Under the pieces are notes generated by a model. That model was not told the DNA's origin, ran no database searches, and saw nothing but the letters and a program-made list of their open reading frames with translations. From CAYVMN01 sp964452575 (GTDB taxonomy: Bacteria > Desulfobacterota > DSM-4660 > Desulfatiglandales > Desulfatiglandaceae), in NCBI GenBank assembly GCA_964452575.1, contig CAYVMN010000207.1:1-7547 (forward strand): a stretch of DNA of 7,547 bases, read 5' to 3'. Made by a program: the position numbers and the translations under genes. Below are positions 6,562 to 7,547 of the stretch, one piece after another (position 1 is the stretch's first letter; each line of letters starts with the position of its first letter).

Positions 6562-7368
6562 TCATCTCCCCTTCAGGAATTGCCTTTCGATTATGCTCAG
6601 GAATTCCGATGTGAAGATGTCCATTTCTCCCCTGAGCCCCGAAATCCTATTGGAGAAATAATTGAATGCCACCACCGCCGGTATGGCAGCAGCCAGACCT
6701 GCCGCAGTAGCAATCAGGGCCTCCGAGATCCCTGGGGCCACCACGGCCAAGTTGGCTGAACCCTTGAGCCCAATCCCTCGAAATGACTCCATGATTCCCC
6801 AGACAGTGCCAAAAAGACCGATGAAAGGGGCGGTATTCCCTGTGGTAGCCAGAAAGCTGAGGGCGCGCTCCAACTTCCCGTTTTGGTCAATACTCGATTT
6901 CCTCAACGATCTCTCCAGGTTGTCCATCACGGCCCGACGGGAACTTATGAGCTCTTCACCGCCCACATCGCTTGAGCGAGAGGAATTGGCATAAGGTTCT
7001 TCACGTTCCTCGGAACCAGAGGATACCTGGATCTTTCGGAGTCGGCCAAATTCAGCATAACCCGACTTAAAAAGCCTTCCGACCGGACTGTACCTTAGAT
7101 CTTTACTGGCCAGATAGATCTTTTTTAGGTCCCTGCTCTCCCAAAAAACCTCTAAGAAGTATCTCGTCTCATCCTTTGCCTTGCGGAATTGTCGCCACTT
7201 CATGAAGATAATGGCCCAGGATACTACCGAAAACATCAAGAGTACCAGTAATACAAACTTGACCATAGGGCCGGCATGGATGACCATCTGGACTATATCA
7301 TGACCAAAGGCGCGTTCCATGGAGACACCAATGGGCAACTGAGTGGCAAAGGGAATCTGTATTATCAT
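6562..7368 (-). CDS. tolQ: TolQ, MotA/TolQ/ExbB proton-channel protein
   Basis: A 268-residue inner-membrane protein with three helices at about 34-55, 175-197 and 210-236. The family core is clear: LATTGNTAPFIGLFGTVWGI with T188, and APGISEALIATAAGL with T221, the pore-lining threonines conserved in TolQ/ExbB. It is longer than the usual roughly 230 residues for two reasons. There are 16 extra residues before M17, and the cytoplasmic loop contains a polar Ser/Glu-rich insertion at about 114-142. The upstream ATG is kept because GAGAGG lies 4 nt before it, while M17 has no such site. First gene of the operon, separated from tolR by 73 nt. Confidence 0.95.
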   Translation of the reverse strand: MIIQIPFATQLPIGVSMERAFGHDIVQMVIHAGPMVKFVLLVLLMFSVVSWAIIFMKWRQFRKAKDETRYFLEVFWESRDLKKIYLASKDLRYSPVGRLFKSGYAEFGRLRKIQVSSGSEEREEPYANSSRSSDVGGEELISSRRAVMDNLERSLRKSSIDQNGKLERALSFLATTGNTAPFIGLFGTVWGIMESFRGIGLKGSANLAVVAPGISEALIATAAGLAAAIPAVVAFNYFSNRISGLRGEMDIFTSEFLSIIERQFLKGR

Positions 7369-7372
7369 GCAG

Positions 7373-7378
7373 CCTCTC
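7373..7378 (-). promoter_or_regulatory. Ribosome binding site deciding the tolQ start
   Basis: GAGAGG on the minus strand, 4 nt before the ATG at 7368. The spacing is slightly short, but the next in-frame ATG (codon 17) has no purine-rich site upstream, so this supports the longer TolQ. Confidence 0.55.
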
Positions 7379-7448
7379 GTATCATATTAGTCTGGGGTGA
7401 TTTCAGGGAGATCTCTCTTTTTCCCCAACCCTTGCTCAATAACCTCTA

Positions 7449-7475
7449 TTTATATCCCCAGACATCCGCTTTCAA
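7449..7475 (-). promoter_or_regulatory. Weak candidate promoter upstream of tolQ
   Basis: Minus strand: TTGAAA at 7470-7475 and TATAAA at 7449-7454 each match sigma-70 boxes at 5 of 6 bases, but the spacer is 15 bp, shorter than optimal. It lies about 80 nt before the tolQ start in non-coding sequence. The operon may instead be transcribed from outside the window. Confidence 0.35.
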
Positions 7476-7494
7476 GTAATAATTTAGGTAACCG

Positions 7495-7526
7495 TTCACG
7501 GGTTCAAAGGTTCAGGGGTTCAAGGT
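7495..7526. repeat. Four 8-bp tandem units (TTCAnnGG-like)
   Basis: On the plus strand, TTCA recurs at 7495, 7503, 7511 and 7519, exactly every 8 bp. The units read TTCACGGG, TTCAAAGG, TTCAGGGG and TTCAAGGT. The rest of the unit is purine/G-rich and degenerate. It lies in the non-coding region upstream of tolQ near the right edge, so the array may not be the full length of a larger element. Confidence 0.75.
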
Positions 7527-7547
7527 TGCTTCTCGTTCTCACGCGCC

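Noticed and set aside
7520..7547. Short open minus-strand frame at the right edge that could be the C-terminal end of an upstream gene (ARENEKQP, then stop).
   Set aside because: Only eight codons are visible, another frame is also open, and the stop lies in the octamer repeat; it cannot be supported.
1..7547. Search for CRISPR arrays, tRNA/rRNA, insertion sequences, toxin-antitoxin or defence genes.
   Set aside because: No spaced long repeats, no terminal inverted repeats with transposase motifs and no RNA gene signatures were seen; all long frames are accounted for by Tol-Pal and ClC.

Overview
The window carries a complete, minus-strand Tol-Pal cell-envelope operon followed by a CBS-domain ClC chloride channel/transporter gene. 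It comes from a Gram-negative bacterium. Three things suggest a deltaproteobacterium (Desulfobacterota-like), an assignment made by recall rather than a search. The gene order is tolQ-tolR-tolA-tolB-pal-cpoB. The TolA is short and TonB-like, with basic/acidic DQA-type repeats instead of the long alanine-rich helix of enterobacteria. The Pal has a GNCDERGT-type peptidoglycan-binding loop. Base composition looks moderate (about half GC by eye, not counted).

Transcription runs from right to left. At the right edge (7369-7547) is a non-coding leader with a weak promoter-like pair and four 8-bp tandem units built on TTCA. Then come tolQ (6562-7368), tolR (6084-6488), tolA (5263-6078) and tolB (3902-5239), closely packed except for a 73-nt gap between tolQ and tolR. 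A 266-nt AT-rich gap (3636-3901) separates tolB from pal. It holds a very good sigma-70-type promoter (TTGAAA, 17 bp, TATAAG) and overlapping inverted repeats, so pal and the genes after it probably have their own transcript. pal (3060-3635) has a strong ribosome binding site. A 115-nt gap with two adjacent hairpins leads to cpoB (2003-2944). The ClC gene (208-2016) overlaps the end of cpoB by 14 nt and probably starts at TTG. Positions 1-207 contain a weak hairpin/T-run and the possible start of another minus-strand gene that runs off the left edge.

TolQ and TolR form the inner-membrane proton-driven motor that energises TolA. TolA spans the periplasm and contacts TolB and Pal. Pal is the outer-membrane lipoprotein that grips peptidoglycan, and CpoB is the associated coiled-coil/TPR protein. 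Together they constrict and stabilise the outer membrane, mainly at division. The ClC protein is not a known Tol component; its place in the operon is the most unusual organisational feature. I found no CRISPR array, tRNA, rRNA, insertion sequence or defence system, and no convincing undescribed system. The points worth checking are the ClC coupling and its channel-like missing proton glutamate, the pal leader, and the small repeats.
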